NCBI GenBank assembly: GCA_012274205.1
Contig: JAAOZY010000163.1
Coordinates: 1 to 6,542, forward strand
Length of the DNA stretch: 6,542 nucleotides
DNA from: Betaproteobacteria bacterium
GTDB taxonomy: Bacteria > Pseudomonadota > Gammaproteobacteria > Burkholderiales > SG8-39
Direction: 5' to 3'
The first letter of the stretch is position 1. Each line of letters begins with the position of its first letter. The notes beneath the pieces were generated by a model. It saw nothing but the letters and a program-made list of their open reading frames with translations, had not been told where the DNA came from and searched no databases. This document shows, piece by piece, positions 4,954 to 6,542 of this stretch. The position numbers and the translations under genes were made by a program.

Positions 4954-6189
4954 ATGCCTGCGCAAAGCGCCAGCGTCGTCCAGCAACCCGGCGCCGTCGT
5001 GCTCAAGGCGCTTCCGCCGCTGTCGCTCTATGTGCACATTCCCTGGTGCGTGAGGAAATGCCCCTACTGCGATTTCAATTCGCATCAGGTCCGCGGCGAG
5101 ACGCCCGAGGCGGAATACGTGCGCGCGCTGATCGCCGACCTGGAGCTCGCCCTGCCGCAGATCTGGGGCCGGCGCGTGTATTCGGTGTTTTTCGGCGGCG
5201 GCACGCCCAGCCTGTTTTCGGCGCGCGCAATCGAGGAACTGCTGGCGGCGTTCCGCGCGCGGCTCAACCTCGCCGCCGACGCGGAAATCACGCTGGAAGC
5301 CAATCCGGGCACCTTCGAGTCGGCCAAGTTCCGCGACTACCGCGCCTGCGGCGTAAACCGCCTGTCGATCGGCATCCAGAGCTTCGACCCGGCGATGCTG
5401 CGCGCGCTCGGCCGCATCCACGACGGTGATGAAGCGCGGCGCGCGATCGGCATTGCACAGGCGCATTTCGACAACATCAATCTCGACCTGATGTACGCGC
5501 TGCCGCAGCAGACGCTGGCCCAGGCGGGGCAGGACATCGACGCGGCGCGCAGCTACGGCACCGCCCATCTGTCGGCCTATCACCTGACCCTGGAGCCGAA
5601 TACGCTTTTCTACCAGAAGCCGCCGCCGCTGCCCGACAGCGAGCTCGCGGCCGACATGCAGGAGCTGGTCGAAGCGCGCCTCGCCGCGAGCGGCTACCTC
5701 AACTACGAGACCTCGGCATTCGCGCGCACCGGGCGCGAGTGCCGGCACAATCTGAACTACTGGCGCTTCGGCGATTACCTGGGCATAGGCGCCGGCGCGC
5801 ACTCCAAACTGTCGTTTCCCGAGCGCATCGTGCGCCAGTCGCGCTACAAGCAGCCGCGCGAATACATGCAGCAAACGGCAGCCGGAACACCGGTGCGGGA
5901 AGAGCAGGTGCTCGCGCCGGCTGACCGCGGCTTCGAGTTCATGATGAACGCGCTGCGCCTGAGCGGGGGCTTCGAGGTTCAGCTTTTCACCGAGCGCACC
6001 GGCCTCGCCCTGACCGCGGTCGAGCGGCCCTTGCAGGAAGCGGTGCAGCGTGGTCTGATTACGCGTGACCATGTCCGCATCGCGCCGACGCCGCGCGGGC
6101 AGCGCTTTCTGAACGATCTGCTGCAACTGTTCCTGCCGCCGGCGGTGCAAACTGGAAGGCTGTTTCAGAATCACCGAAACGGCCTCTGA
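4954..6189 (+). CDS. hemW: HemW, radical SAM heme chaperone
   Basis: This 411-residue protein belongs to the HemW (formerly YggW, 'HemN-like') family, which binds heme and is implicated in delivering it to respiratory proteins. The radical SAM CX3CX2C motif is intact at Cys32, Cys36 and Cys39 (CVRKCPYC), binding a 4Fe-4S cluster. FGGGTPS (80-86), LEANPGT (114-120) and RLSIGIQSF (136-144) are radical SAM core motifs. HNLNYW (265-270) is the HNxxYW signature of HemW, absent from true coproporphyrinogen dehydrogenase HemN. The C-terminal part (about 320-395) is the HemN/HemW C-terminal domain. About 17 extra residues precede the usual PPLSLYVHIPWC start. ATG at 4954 is chosen because AGGG lies five bases upstream and the frame before it overlaps rdgB. 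A heme chaperone beside cytochrome genes is suggestive, but rdgB-hemW is a common housekeeping pair. Confidence 0.95.
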   Translation: MPAQSASVVQQPGAVVLKALPPLSLYVHIPWCVRKCPYCDFNSHQVRGETPEAEYVRALIADLELALPQIWGRRVYSVFFGGGTPSLFSARAIEELLAAFRARLNLAADAEITLEANPGTFESAKFRDYRACGVNRLSIGIQSFDPAMLRALGRIHDGDEARRAIGIAQAHFDNINLDLMYALPQQTLAQAGQDIDAARSYGTAHLSAYHLTLEPNTLFYQKPPPLPDSELAADMQELVEARLAASGYLNYETSAFARTGRECRHNLNYWRFGDYLGIGAGAHSKLSFPERIVRQSRYKQPREYMQQTAAGTPVREEQVLAPADRGFEFMMNALRLSGGFEVQLFTERTGLALTAVERPLQEAVQRGLITRDHVRIAPTPRGQRFLNDLLQLFLPPAVQTGRLFQNHRNGL

Positions 6190-6200
6190 TTTAGGGGAGC

Positions 6201-6222
6201 ATGAGGGGGTCTTTCCCCTCAT
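6201..6222 (+). terminator. Hairpin after hemW, possible rho-independent or attenuating terminator
   Basis: ATGAGGGG (6201-6208) and CCCCTCAT (6215-6222) form a perfect 8-bp stem with a 6-base loop, 12 bases after the hemW stop. The following bases are AT-rich but hold no true T-run, so termination may be partial. It lies between hemW and the LemA-family gene. Confidence 0.5.
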
Positions 6223-6250
6223 ATCGTAATTATCTCTTGGGGAGTACGCC

Positions 6251-6542
6251 ATGAACTGGACCGGACTGATCATTCTGCTCGTCATTCTCGCCGCGCCCTT
6301 CTTCTGGGCGATGTCCATCTACAACGGCCTGGTCGCGCTCAAAAACCGCTTCAAGAACGCGTTTGCGCAGATCGACGTGCAGCTGAAGCGGCGCTACGAC
6401 CTGATCCCGAACCTGGTGGAAACAGCCAAGGGCTACATCGCGCACGAGCGCCAGACGCTGGAAGCAGTGACCGCGGCGCGCACCGCCGCGATGGGCGCCA
6501 ACCAGCGCGCCGCGGCCAACCCGGCCGACGGCGCGGCGATCC
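6251..6542 (+). CDS. LemA-family protein, N-terminal part (runs off window)
   Basis: The first 97 codons are present. An N-terminal hydrophobic helix (about 5-22, TGLIILLVILAAPFFWAM) is followed by the family's hallmark IYNGLVALKNRFKNAFAQIDV and QLKRRYDLIPNLVETAKGY (to about 67), and then by the helix HERQTLEAVTAARTAAM. LemA proteins are small, helical, membrane-anchored proteins of unclear function, often next to a TPM-domain (YgcG-like) membrane protein; that neighbour would lie beyond the window. GGGGAG at 6239-6244, six bases before the ATG, supports the start. A clear promoter was not seen in the 61-base gap after hemW. Confidence 0.93.
   Translation, partial: MNWTGLIILLVILAAPFFWAMSIYNGLVALKNRFKNAFAQIDVQLKRRYDLIPNLVETAKGYIAHERQTLEAVTAARTAAMGANQRAAANPADGAAI

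Noticed and set aside
6169..6191. Imperfect hairpin AATCA-CCG / CGG-TGATT at the hemW stop
   Set aside because: Short stems with a 4-base bulge; the 6201-6222 hairpin is much better, and this one is likely chance.
4813..6318. 501-codon minus-strand open frame over rdgB/hemW
   Set aside because: Antisense shadow of hemW, whose radical SAM and HNxxYW motifs are on the plus strand.

Overview
The window comes from a GC-rich Gram-negative proteobacterium, most likely a betaproteobacterium. The base composition, the rdgB-hemW-lemA order, the periplasmic and outer-membrane signal peptides, and an octaheme cytochrome with a cytochrome b partner (typical of versatile respirers or sulfur/nitrogen-cycle bacteria) all point that way. 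The genus cannot be fixed from the sequence alone.

Layout: the left half (1-3478) is a minus-strand operon of three genes, read from right to left. The first is an octaheme c-type cytochrome of the tetrathionate reductase (OTR) family with a signal peptide and a C-terminal membrane anchor (1877-3478). The second is a four-helix di-heme cytochrome b membrane subunit (1213-1863), 13 nt downstream. The third is a coiled-coil plus beta-barrel outer-membrane protein resembling the DUF3373 family (1-1143, running off the window), 69 nt further on. A divergent intergenic region of about 435 bases (3479-3913) separates this operon from a plus-strand ArsR/SmtB-type regulator (3914-4291). The rightmost third holds housekeeping genes: rdgB (4343-4945), hemW (4954-6189) and the start of a LemA-family gene (6251 to the edge).

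How the parts may work together (inference): the cytochrome b could exchange electrons between the quinone pool and the membrane-tethered octaheme enzyme in the periplasm, while the porin-like protein could pass a substrate through the outer membrane. The ArsR protein probably controls itself and perhaps the operon. Its promoter, TTGACA-N17-TATAGT at 3852-3880, has an inverted repeat filling the spacer. A second 20-bp inverted repeat with the same ends (ATRTG-N10-CATAT) lies at 3611-3630, in the matching position relative to a TATAAG -10 box that faces the cytochrome operon. This pair of sites is the most interesting observation in the window: it suggests one thiol-rich ArsR repressor controls an OTR/cytochrome b/porin respiratory module whose physiological substrate is not established.
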